DNA of 8,442 nt from Desulfobacterales bacterium (GCA_030017395.1 JASEIZ010000082.1:1-8442), one strand, 5' to 3'. Numbered from the stretch's first letter, positions 1 to 6,314 are shown. The notes: generated by a model not told the origin, from the sequence alone. Numbers and translations are program-made.

Positions 1-55
1 CTTTCGCCGGAATGACGTAAAACGGTATTTTTTGACTTTTTACGAAGCCATCAAA
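1..55. repeat. Right end of a MITE-like repeat, cut by the window edge
   Basis: The segment carries CTTTCGCCGGAATGACG at 1-17 and ends with a terminal inverted repeat at 34-55 (GACTTTTTACGA, then CCATCAAA). Read on the minus strand it matches the left half of the copy at 6404-6565: the same TIR and the same CGTCATTCCGGCGAAAG arm, separated by a diverged spacer. The other half lies outside the window. No coding sequence is visible. Positions 56-117, up to the stop of the next gene, are AT-rich and hold no feature I can support, including no clear terminator for the gltA-purH operon. Confidence 0.75.
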
Positions 56-117
56 GTTGAGAAATCTTCAATTAAAAATTCATAATTCAAAATTTAACGT
101 TAGAGCGAAGCGATCTT

Positions 118-1368
118 TTAGTGTTTAAAGCTTCTCTGCCCCGTATATACCATTGTAACGCCTGCTTCGTTGCATGCTTCGATAGATTGATAATCATTGA
201 CAGATCCTCCAGGCTGGATAACCGAGGTTATACCTTCCATGATTCCAACATCCACACCGTCCCTGAACGGAAAAAAAGCATCACTGACCATGGAGGCGCC
301 GATCAACCCGCCTTTTTCATCACGCACTCTGTCAGCGATTTCCTCTTTTTTATCAGTATCTTTTAGATTATTATAGGCAATGCCGTGCATTTCAAAGCAA
401 TAACGGTCGCAAAGCTTCCGGTATGCCTTGTCTCTTGCGATTTCCGCCACACCTACTCTGTCCTGTTCACCCGTTCCTATTCCAACAGTAACATTATCTT
501 TTACATAAATAACGGAATTTGACGTAATTCCGGATTCAACAAACCAGCCAAACAGCATGTCGTCGTATTCACTGTCTGTAGGTTTCCTGTTTATTTTATA
601 TATTTTCCCTTTGTATTCACATTCTGCGAGGACAAGATCTTTTCTGGAACGGGCAGATGGGACAAAAGACCATTGCGCAATAATTCCGCCGTCTATCAGG
701 CTTTTGAATTCCACACATCTTTTGCCGACAAAAGTTTGAAGCCTGGCGATATTGTCGATTCTGATTACTCTGAGATTTTTCTTTTTTTCGAAGACATCCA
801 TAACCCCTTCTTCAAAAGCAGGAGCAACGACAACTTCGGCATATTGCTCGCTGATCGATTCAGCCGTAGCCTTGTCAACAGGGATGTTAACCGCAATACA
901 TCCGCCAAAGGCCGCAATCCTGTCCGCCATATATGCCTTTTCATAAGCATTTTCCAGCGAATCGGATACGGCAACGCCGCATGGATTATTGTGCTTGACA
1001 ATAACAACTGTTGGCTTATCCGTAAAATATCTCAAAATATTCAAGGCATTGTCGGTATCTGTCAGGTTGATCTTGCCGGGATGCTTTCCGGACTGCAACA
1101 GATCAATATCTGAAGCCAGGTACCTTCCAGGCTGTATGGTCTCTGTTTCTCCCAGGACCAGATTTCCATTTACCAGTCTGTATAATGCGGCTTCCTGTCC
1201 CGGGTTTTCACCGTATCGGAGACCTTTTTTGACATTGTCTATAGTCCAGGCAACCTTTTCATAAAAAAGGGTCTGTCTTTTATCTTGGTCTATAAAACTG
1301 ATCTCCATTTTTGGAGTAAAATGGTCATCCATGATCGTTGTATAGATTTTTTTTAGATCTTTTGTCAT
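118..1368 (-). CDS. purH: AICAR transformylase (stand-alone formyltransferase half of PurH)
   Basis: Transfers a formyl group from 10-formyltetrahydrofolate to AICAR to give FAICAR, the penultimate step of cytoplasmic IMP synthesis. The 416-residue protein shows the family hallmarks: RYGENPGQ at 51-58, the catalytic KHNNPCG at 125-131 (K125-H126 correspond to the Lys-His pair of bifunctional PurH), SDAFFPF at 362-368, QPGGSVND at 385-392 and a C-terminal GQRSFKH. It has no cyclohydrolase domain; about 50 extra residues precede the first motif instead. The usual GAGQ-type segment is here GIGTGEQDRVG (297-307), which fits a divergent stand-alone subfamily rather than a fragment of an ordinary PurH. 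The ATG is preceded by AAGGA at a spacing of about 7 nt, and the IMP cyclohydrolase gene ends 31 nt upstream, so this is the last gene of the operon. Function is confident; the subfamily assignment is from memory. Confidence 0.95.
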   Translation of the reverse strand: MTKDLKKIYTTIMDDHFTPKMEISFIDQDKRQTLFYEKVAWTIDNVKKGLRYGENPGQEAALYRLVNGNLVLGETETIQPGRYLASDIDLLQSGKHPGKINLTDTDNALNILRYFTDKPTVVIVKHNNPCGVAVSDSLENAYEKAYMADRIAAFGGCIAVNIPVDKATAESISEQYAEVVVAPAFEEGVMDVFEKKKNLRVIRIDNIARLQTFVGKRCVEFKSLIDGGIIAQWSFVPSARSRKDLVLAECEYKGKIYKINRKPTDSEYDDMLFGWFVESGITSNSVIYVKDNVTVGIGTGEQDRVGVAEIARDKAYRKLCDRYCFEMHGIAYNNLKDTDKKEEIADRVRDEKGGLIGASMVSDAFFPFRDGVDVGIMEGITSVIQPGGSVNDYQSIEACNEAGVTMVYTGQRSFKH

Positions 1369-1399
1369 TTGTGTTTCCTTTTATAAAGGGTGTTAGGTG

Positions 1400-2077
1400 T
1401 TAAAAAGCATAACATCCACTTACATCTTCAAGTTTTCGAGAGACTAAAAAGTCTGCAATTGTACGATCATAAACTGCTGTATGTTCAAAAGCCTTTTGTG
1501 CCAGATCAAAGCGAAGCTTAAGGGATGTTGCTCCATTATTTATTTTCAGTTTTGATATAATCATTTCATAGTCGGCAGGGTCGATAACCGACGCAACCCT
1601 TATAAAATTTTTTGCAGAAGCCCTTATCATGCATGGTCCTCCGATATCTATATTTCCTCTGGCCTGTTCTACGGTAACAGCTTGTCTTGATACGGTCTCC
1701 TTAAAAGGGTAGAGGTTGACTACAACCATATCAATCGGCACGGATTCCGTTCTTGCCATGTCATTTTGATGGGACTCATTATATGTTTCCGTAAGAAGGC
1801 CGAGATATATCTTAAAATCAAGAGCCTTTACAAGTCCGCCCTGGGTTTCCGGCTGGCCTGTGTAATCTGATACCTGTTTCAGACACAATGCGGCATTTGC
1901 GCCAAGCATCTCCTTTATTTTGTTGTATGTGCCGCCTGTGGAAAATATTTTCATTTCAGGATTTATTTTAAGCAGCTCAGGAATAAAATAATCAAGCCCC
2001 TGTTTGTCTGAAACACTTACAAGCAAATGCCTGACTTTCACGAGATCGTCGATTTTTTTTACAACATTGATAGTCAT
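1400..2077 (-). CDS. purH: IMP cyclohydrolase (stand-alone cyclohydrolase half of PurH)
   Basis: Closes the ring of FAICAR to IMP, the last step of de novo purine synthesis, working on the product of the next gene downstream. The 225 residues form one MGS-like domain: SVSDKQG at 21-27, STGGT at 46-50, SDYTGQPE at 70-77, DMVVVNLYPF at 116-125, NIDIGGP at 142-148, AKN at 155-157 and KAFEHTAVYD at 195-204. Residues matching the catalytic Tyr, Asp and Lys of human ATIC (Y104, D125, K137) are present as Y123, D144 and K156. The normally strict GGRVKTLHP segment is instead GGLVKALDF (80-88): the Lys is kept but the Arg and His are lost, which I take as a trait of the split-gene subfamily. The stop follows shortly after the domain, so this is not a truncated bifunctional gene. 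The Shine-Dalgarno GGAAAGAGG overlaps the last codons of the HD gene, 11 nt away. Confidence 0.93.
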   Translation of the reverse strand: MTINVVKKIDDLVKVRHLLVSVSDKQGLDYFIPELLKINPEMKIFSTGGTYNKIKEMLGANAALCLKQVSDYTGQPETQGGLVKALDFKIYLGLLTETYNESHQNDMARTESVPIDMVVVNLYPFKETVSRQAVTVEQARGNIDIGGPCMIRASAKNFIRVASVIDPADYEMIISKLKINNGATSLKLRFDLAQKAFEHTAVYDRTIADFLVSRKLEDVSGCYAF

Positions 2078-2088
2078 AATATTGATGT

Positions 2089-2739
2089 TTACCTCTTTCC
2101 TTCATATTCTTCTAAAAACCGTTTAAAAAAGTTGTCCATAAAAGCATGCCGATCTTTTGCTATTTTTGTTCCTTCTTTTGTCAGTATTCTGTCCTTTATT
2201 CCGGCAAGTTTAACCTTAAATTCTCTGAAACCCGTGTCATCTTTTGAATAAGGCATGGCTTTTTCAGCGCTTATATCAGGATTATGAAGTCTTGCGCCGA
2301 TTTCTCCGGCAAAGAGATATGCTCTGGCCACACCGACAGCGCCGATTGCATCGAGTTTATCTGCGTCAAACAATACCTTTGCTTCATCTGTTTTTGGCGC
2401 GTGGTTTCCGCGAAATCTATGGGATTTAATACAGTGGATAATATTTTTCTTTTGTTTTTCCGAAACAGGGAGTTTCTTCACTATGGGCAATGCCATCTGC
2501 GCGCCTTTTTCAGCATGACAAATTTCACCGCACGATGCATCCTGAAAGCACCTGCCTATATCATGCAGATATGCTGCTGTGAGGAGCACAACCATGTCTA
2601 CCCCTTCAGCCTTTCCTATCCGTTTGCACAAGCTGCACACCCTAAGTGTATGGTCCCAGTCGTGACTGCCTCTGGCTCCGTGAAACATATTTTTTGCGAC
2701 AGACTTTATGTGTTCGATTAAAAAATCTTCCTGATCCAT
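2089..2739 (-). CDS. HD-domain metal-dependent phosphohydrolase (YedJ/YpgQ-like)
   Basis: Predicted cytoplasmic metal-dependent phosphohydrolase of the HD superfamily. The 216-residue protein has the H...HD...D signature: SHDWDH at 25-30 (H26 and H30), the HD doublet H59-D60 inside AAYLHDIGR, further candidate ligands H75 and H107, and DADKLDAIG at 125-133 supplying the distal Asp. This layout is that of the YedJ/YpgQ group; YpgQ of Bacillus is a nucleotide pyrophosphohydrolase, but the substrate here cannot be read from sequence. Translation is tightly coupled: its ATG follows the gltA TAG with no intervening base, and the next gene starts 11 nt after its stop. Placement between citrate synthase and purine-synthesis genes makes a nucleotide or nucleotide-like substrate plausible, but that is inference only. 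Confidence 0.85.
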   Translation of the reverse strand: MDQEDFLIEHIKSVAKNMFHGARGSHDWDHTLRVCSLCKRIGKAEGVDMVVLLTAAYLHDIGRCFQDASCGEICHAEKGAQMALPIVKKLPVSEKQKKNIIHCIKSHRFRGNHAPKTDEAKVLFDADKLDAIGAVGVARAYLFAGEIGARLHNPDISAEKAMPYSKDDTGFREFKVKLAGIKDRILTKEGTKIAKDRHAFMDNFFKRFLEEYEGKR

Positions 2740-4023
2740 CTACTTTCTTTTATCAATGGGAATGAATTCGGTTTCTGTCGGTCCGATATAGATCTGGCGG
2801 GGGCGGCTTAGTTTCCATTTGGGATCATCAACGCTTTCTTTCCATTGAGCGATCCATCCTGGCAGCCTGCCGATGGCAAACATGACGGTAAACATGTTTG
2901 TAGGAATACCCATGGCACGCAGCATTATACCGCTATAAAAATCGATGTTAGGATAAAGATTGCGCTCTTTAAAATAATTATCATTTAGCGCAATTTCTTC
3001 AAGTTCCTTTGCCAAATCAAGCAAAGGGTCATTTATTTTGAGCTTTTTCAGAACATTATCACACATTTTTTTCATTATTTTGGCGCGCGGATCATAGGTT
3101 TTATATACACTGTGGCCAAAACCCATTAATCTGAAAGGATCTTTTTTATCTTTAGCCCTTTTAACTGTTTTATCCAAGTCGCCGCCGTTTTTTTGTATTT
3201 CTAAAAGCATTTCAATAACCGCCTGATTTGCCCCGCCGTGCAGTGGCCCCCAGAGCGCAGCTATTCCTGCTGAAATTGCGGCGTAAAGATTAACTCTTCC
3301 GCTTCCAACAACTCTTACGGCAGATGTGGAACAGTTTTGTTCATGATCGGCATGGAGAATCCAGAAAACATTCAAGGCCTTAACAATATCTTTATCAATC
3401 TTATAGGGTTTGACCGGATTATCAAACATCATGTTTAAAAAATTTGCGCAATATGGCAGGTCATGACGTGGATAAACCACCTTATGGCCTCTTGATATCT
3501 TATAAGACATTGCCGCCAATGTTCTGACCTTTGAGAGAAGACGCGTAACCGTTATGTTAATCTCTTCTTCTGCTGCCTGAAGTTCCGGATAAAAGCTTCT
3601 TAATGCATTTACCATTGACGACAGAATGCCCATTGGATGAGAAGCCCTTGGGAAGTTCTGATAAAAAGTCTGCATATCTTCATGCACAAGGGAGTGGTCG
3701 TTTAACAGAACTGAAAAGCGATTGAGCTCTTCTCTTGTCGGCAAAATTCCGTTAATTAAAAGATAGGCTGTTTCCGTAAAACTTGAGAATTCGGCAAGCT
3801 GTTCAACCGGTATGCCGCGATAACGCAGAATCCCTTTTTCACCATCTAAATAAGTAATGGAACTGATACAACTGCCTGTGTTGGAAAATCCAGGATCGAG
3901 TGTAATCAAGCCGGTTTCCTGGCGAAGGCCGGAAATATCTATAGCCTTTTCTCCTTCCGAGCCTTCAACAACAGGGAGTTTATACGTTTTGTTTTTATAT
4001 GTTATCTTTGCATAATCATCCAT
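2740..4023 (-). CDS. gltA: Citrate synthase
   Basis: Condenses oxaloacetate with acetyl-CoA to citrate in the TCA cycle. The 427-residue length is that of the E. coli GltA type, and numbering runs one behind E. coli over the catalytic part. The catalytic triad is H262 (GPLHGGAN), H304 (GFGHSVYK) and D361 (NIDFYSG). Oxaloacetate ligands include a His in LHADHEQN (224-231), R313 in DPRA, R386 in GRLPGW and R407 in RPRQIY. The N-terminal beta-rich segment (about 1-60, ending in GFSNTGSCISSITYLDGEKG) is present as in hexameric GltA proteins. One oddity is Ser305 after the catalytic His, where the usual text is GFGHR. The ATG is preceded by AAGGAT at about 9 nt. It is the first gene of a four-gene minus-strand operon. 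Complete-oxidising sulfate reducers use such an enzyme, which fits the context. Confidence 0.97.
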   Translation of the reverse strand: MDDYAKITYKNKTYKLPVVEGSEGEKAIDISGLRQETGLITLDPGFSNTGSCISSITYLDGEKGILRYRGIPVEQLAEFSSFTETAYLLINGILPTREELNRFSVLLNDHSLVHEDMQTFYQNFPRASHPMGILSSMVNALRSFYPELQAAEEEINITVTRLLSKVRTLAAMSYKISRGHKVVYPRHDLPYCANFLNMMFDNPVKPYKIDKDIVKALNVFWILHADHEQNCSTSAVRVVGSGRVNLYAAISAGIAALWGPLHGGANQAVIEMLLEIQKNGGDLDKTVKRAKDKKDPFRLMGFGHSVYKTYDPRAKIMKKMCDNVLKKLKINDPLLDLAKELEEIALNDNYFKERNLYPNIDFYSGIMLRAMGIPTNMFTVMFAIGRLPGWIAQWKESVDDPKWKLSRPRQIYIGPTETEFIPIDKRK

Positions 4024-4056
4024 ATTCTATATCCTTTATTCCCCTGATCCCCAATA

Positions 4057-4085
4057 TATATAACCACAATCTTTATGATAAGCAA
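4057..4085 (-). promoter_or_regulatory. Candidate sigma70-type promoter for the gltA operon
   Basis: Read on the minus strand, TTGCTT (4080-4085) is followed after 17 nt by TATATA (4057-4062), about 33 nt upstream of the gltA ATG. The -35 box is weak (TTG matches only) and the -10 is 4/6. It is offered as the best candidate in the 131-nt gap, not as a proven promoter. Confidence 0.35.
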
Positions 4086-4129
4086 CCGGTATTTTATCTG
4101 TTTTGGCGACTGTATCTTAATTTAGAAAG

Positions 4130-4155
4130 AGCCGAACATGTTTATCAATCGGACT
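4130..4155 (-). terminator. Weak hairpin after the DsbD-like gene, possible terminator
   Basis: On the minus strand the stop codon region reads AGTCCGA, a 13-nt loop, then TCGGCT and CTTTCT. The arms pair over six base pairs with one bulged T. The short stem and poor T-run make this only a weak candidate for ending the upstream operon before gltA. Confidence 0.2.
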
Positions 4156-4676
4156 TAATCTGCCTTAACAATTTTTAAAGGTATATCAAAACCGACAGAC
4201 TCAGGCATGAAGCACATTTGATCATTACATGCCTGATAAGTAAATATGCCCGACACGTTGATGTCTCCCGAAGAGATATTCCTGGAAACCTTGCCCTCGG
4301 CAAAAATAGAGATTTTACCATCATACACGGATAAGTGATTCGGTGAAAAAGGAAACAATACTTGCTTCGGTTTTGGGTAACATACCGACCCGAAAGCAAT
4401 GCCTTTTGTTTCATTGAACCTTAACACTGTTGGCAGCAAAAACTCATCCAATGGTTTATGACTGTTGATGTGGAAACCCTGTTTTATATTCGCAGTAATG
4501 ATTATATGGAAGGATTTCCCGGAATTAACTCTTTTATGAGATGCATAAGCTTCAACATGCACCAAATCCTTGTTTTTGGGAGCCTGCCCTGATGATGGGA
4601 ATACAGACAAGCATAGTAATAATACTACAACTCCGCCAAACAAAGTAAATCTGGTTATCGGTTTTGTTACGGCCAT
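4155..4676 (-). CDS. Exported DsbD N-terminal-like domain protein
   Basis: The 173-residue protein has a signal peptide (positive start, hydrophobic 11-28, likely cleavage near SSGQA at 28-32) followed by one immunoglobulin-like domain resembling the periplasmic alpha domain of the thiol-disulfide reductase DsbD. The diagnostic feature is the redox pair C150 and C155 in YQACNDQMCFMPE; E. coli DsbD alpha has the same arrangement in YQGC...CYPPE with one more residue between the cysteines. Other family-like segments are GFHINSHKP (68-76) and the PKP...F patch near 101-110. It lacks the transmembrane beta and thioredoxin gamma domains of full DsbD. Those could be supplied by the gene 35 nt upstream, which has membrane segments and a thioredoxin domain. 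It starts at an ATG preceded by AAGGGA at about 10 nt. Its likely role is passing electrons to extracytoplasmic substrates; the partner is unknown. Confidence 0.8.
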   Translation of the reverse strand: MAVTKPITRFTLFGGVVVLLLCLSVFPSSGQAPKNKDLVHVEAYASHKRVNSGKSFHIIITANIKQGFHINSHKPLDEFLLPTVLRFNETKGIAFGSVCYPKPKQVLFPFSPNHLSVYDGKISIFAEGKVSRNISSGDINVSGIFTYQACNDQMCFMPESVGFDIPLKIVKAD

Positions 4677-4694
4677 TATTGACGCGTTCCCTTA

Positions 4695-4713
4695 AATTGA
4701 GCATCGCTCAATT
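4695..4713 (-). other. 8-bp hairpin over the stop codon between two operon genes
   Basis: AATTGAGC and GCTCAATT pair perfectly around a 3-nt loop; the first base of the hairpin region overlaps the stop codon of the thioredoxin-fusion gene at 4712-4714. On the transcript it is followed by AAGGGA rather than a U-run, so it is not a classical terminator. It could act as an mRNA-processing or stability element, or affect the Shine-Dalgarno of the DsbD-like gene just after it. Confidence 0.4.
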
Positions 4714-5605
4714 AATGTAGTAGATCTTTTAGATTTTCATCCAACTCTCTTTGAGATAAATAGCCTTTGTGGATTTTTACAATACGGTTGTTATTGTCTA
4801 TAAAAATTGTTGTCGGCAAAACTTTCACACCACCAAAGGCATTGGCTATCTTGTCCTGATCATCCATGGCTATTTTGTAGGTTATTTCTTTTTGAACAAT
4901 AAATTTTCTGACAACAGACAGCAAATCTTTTGTCGCAATTCCAAGAAAGGTTACATTCTTGTTTTGGTAATCCCTGTTAATCTTTTCAAAATGCGGCATT
5001 TCCTCTACACAAGGGCTGCACCAGGAAGCCCAGAAATTGACTACTACCAACCGATTCCGGCTGGTCAGTTCTTTGAGCACTAATTGTTCGCCTTCTATAG
5101 TCGTTATTATCAGATCAGGAAGCTTTACTGGAACACCTTCAGGAATCTTTGCAGAAAAAAGCTGCTTTACGGAAACAAGGTTTTTAATCTGTAATGGATC
5201 AAATATCTTATGAACATGATTTGCCACTTGAGCAAACAGGATAATCCCTATCAAAAAACCGCCGACAGCCACCATGTATCTTTTGACGCCGCCTCCCAGG
5301 CGGACTAACGTAGCAAGAGGTCAGCCGGCAATCAGCACATAACCGATTCCCTGAAGTATTCCACCTACAAGACTATGCAATCCCGGGGCGCCGCCCCAGC
5401 CGACATCGGCTCAGGTGGGGCATGGTTCATATCCCCAGATATTCACGAGGCTAAAAGCACAAATACTTGCCAGCACTCCGGCTAATTGGTGGTAGCGGCC
5501 CATCATGAAAATGTCGCTGATTGCTCCCGGGATTGAGTAATTAGAACGTCTTACCGCAACAGCCAAGGTCATTCCGATCAACAAAGCGCACAAATTTCCC
5601 GCCAT
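4712..5605 (-). CDS. Predicted selenoprotein: YedE-type membrane half fused to a TlpA-like thioredoxin, two in-frame UGA
   Basis: One open frame of 298 codons if UGA at 5411-5413 (residue 65) and 5321-5323 (residue 95) are read as selenocysteine. Residues 1-135 match the second half of YeeE/YedE transporters: a TM at about 3-19, RRSNYSIPGAISDIF at 19-33, a TM near 39-57, the loop CPTU at 62-65, a TM near 78-94 ending in AG-Sec-PLATLVRLGGG (95-106), then a TM at 112-130. YedE relatives have Cys at Sec95 in their GGCPLR-type motif. After a linker, residues about 160-297 are a thioredoxin fold with WCSPC (active cysteines C196, C199) and cis-Pro P264 in VLPTT, probably on the periplasmic side. 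The start is an ATG with AGGAGG 8 nt upstream, 4 nt after the preceding stop. Ignoring the UGAs, only a 64-aa stub and a 187-aa 'TlpA' ORF appear. A decayed pseudogene is the main alternative. Confidence 0.82.
5289..5303 (-). promoter_or_regulatory. SECIS-like hairpin after the second UGA
   Basis: On the transcript CCGCCU and AGGCGG pair over 6 bp around a GGG loop. The loop starts 24 nt after the UGA at 5321-5323. Bacterial SECIS elements are known to lie just downstream of the UGA with the apical loop about 16-37 nt away and a G among its first two bases, so this fits. It lies inside the coding frame, as bacterial SECIS must. Confidence 0.65.
5383..5399 (-). promoter_or_regulatory. SECIS-like hairpin after the first UGA
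   Basis: On the transcript CUGGGGC and GCCCCGG pair over 7 bp (including one G-U) around a GGC loop. The loop begins 19 nt after the UGA at 5411-5413 and opens with two Gs, satisfying the bacterial SECIS pattern. The stem is very GC-rich compared with the surrounding 40%-GC-like sequence. Confidence 0.65.
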
Positions 5606-5609
5606 GAGC

Positions 5610-6125
5610 CTACCCTCCTACCATTTTAAGTCCAAACCATATCCCAATGATAATTCCACCTACTGCAACGAAACTGGCAATATCCAGCCCAGGAACCCCG
5701 GCAAGCAGATGTTTGATTACGCACCCATTGGCCAGCAGAACTCCAAAGCCGATCAGAATGCCGCCACCGATATCATAAGGAAGGTCGTTTTTAATTATTT
5801 TTTGTTCATTAAATCCTTTCCATGTAAGTTTTTTCGACAGGACAGAATCGATGAAGGAACCAAGGACAATCCCTAATATCAAATACCTGAGGATGGGAGG
5901 GATACCAGATACCAGATAGTTGTCCGTCAGGATCGCCTTTTCTCCCCAGGAAATAGTATTAGCCAAAAAACCACCGACGGAAATGACCTCGGGTTTTCCG
6001 GTAGATGACCAAAAGGGAGAAATAAAATAGAATAAAAGTCCGAGCAGACCAACACCGAGTCCGCCAAGTATCGGCTTGAAATACGGGCTGGACCCCACTG
6101 ATTTTGCAAATCGGTCGTCATTCAT
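5610..6125 (-). CDS. YeeE/YedE-family membrane protein, first half of a split transporter
   Basis: Inner-membrane protein of the sulfur-transport (YeeE/YedE, TsuA-like) family; relatives take up thiosulfate or are linked to selenium metabolism. The 171 residues hold about four hydrophobic segments (roughly 19-37, 79-95, 119-137 and 148-168). The family signature is GGGILIGFGVLLANGC...HLLAG at 120-143, with the conserved Cys135; SbTsuA-type proteins carry a substrate-contacting Cys at such a motif in each half. Only one such repeat is present here. The second, with selenocysteine, is in the gene starting 4 nt after its stop, so the two probably assemble into one transporter. An in-frame GTG at 6134 lies inside the AGGAGGTGA Shine-Dalgarno; the ATG at 6125, 8 nt after it, is the likely start. 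Substrate is uncertain. Confidence 0.85.
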   Translation of the reverse strand: MNDDRFAKSVGSSPYFKPILGGLGVGLLGLLFYFISPFWSSTGKPEVISVGGFLANTISWGEKAILTDNYLVSGIPPILRYLILGIVLGSFIDSVLSKKLTWKGFNEQKIIKNDLPYDIGGGILIGFGVLLANGCVIKHLLAGVPGLDIASFVAVGGIIIGIWFGLKMVGG

Positions 6126-6196
6126 GCCAATCACCTCCTCTTTGCATATAAGGTAATATTTGCTTTGCCAATTTGTAAATCATATTTTTAATGTAG

Positions 6197-6225
6197 ATAT
6201 TATCCGCTTAATTTTTCAAGCGCAA
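6197..6225 (-). promoter_or_regulatory. Candidate promoter for the YedE-thioredoxin-DsbD operon
   Basis: On the minus strand TTGCGC (6220-6225) is separated by exactly 17 nt from TAATAT (6197-6202), leaving a leader of about 65 nt before the ATG at 6125. The -10 matches 4/6 and the -35 only TTG, so this is the best candidate by position rather than a strong promoter. Confidence 0.3.
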
Positions 6226-6284
6226 CGAGGTTTTTTATTTTTTTGATATTAAATCAGAGCGTCTGCCCTGTCTATACCTTTTAA

Positions 6285-6314
6285 TTGACTTTGATAGCCC
6301 ATATTGATTAAAAT
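6285..6314 (+). promoter_or_regulatory. Candidate promoter toward the unknown plus-strand gene
   Basis: TTGACT (5/6 to consensus) at 6285-6290, an 18-nt spacer, and TAAAAT (5/6) at 6309-6314 form a good sigma70-type match facing right. A perfect TATAAT also occurs at 6374-6379 without a convincing -35 box. Either would put the palindrome and the MITE-like repeat into the 5' leader of the gene starting at 6611. Confidence 0.4.

Noticed and set aside
121..1113. Plus-strand frames opposite the AICAR transformylase gene
   Set aside because: They lie wholly opposite a strongly conserved gene and show no recognisable domain.
4175..4414. A 79-residue minus-strand frame inside the DsbD-like gene
   Set aside because: It is an out-of-frame shadow of a gene with a clear motif set.
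4611..4619. Lipobox (LLLC) in the DsbD-like signal peptide
   Set aside because: The residues before the Cys lack the Ala/Gly/Ser required by the lipobox, and the Cys lies inside the hydrophobic core.
4712..5275. A separate 187-aa TlpA gene starting at the ATG at 5275
   Set aside because: There is no Shine-Dalgarno near that ATG, and its supposed signal anchor continues the YedE motif in the same frame upstream.
5399..5410. GCCGA/TCGGC hairpin immediately after the first UGA as the SECIS
   Set aside because: The stem starts at the UGA itself and leaves only a 2-nt loop; the later GGC-loop hairpin fits the spacing better.
4712..5605. UGA codons as mere nonsense mutations in a pseudogene
   Set aside because: Both fall on motif positions suited to Cys, both have SECIS-like hairpins, the frame is intact on both sides and the start has a strong Shine-Dalgarno. 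It remains the main alternative but is less likely.
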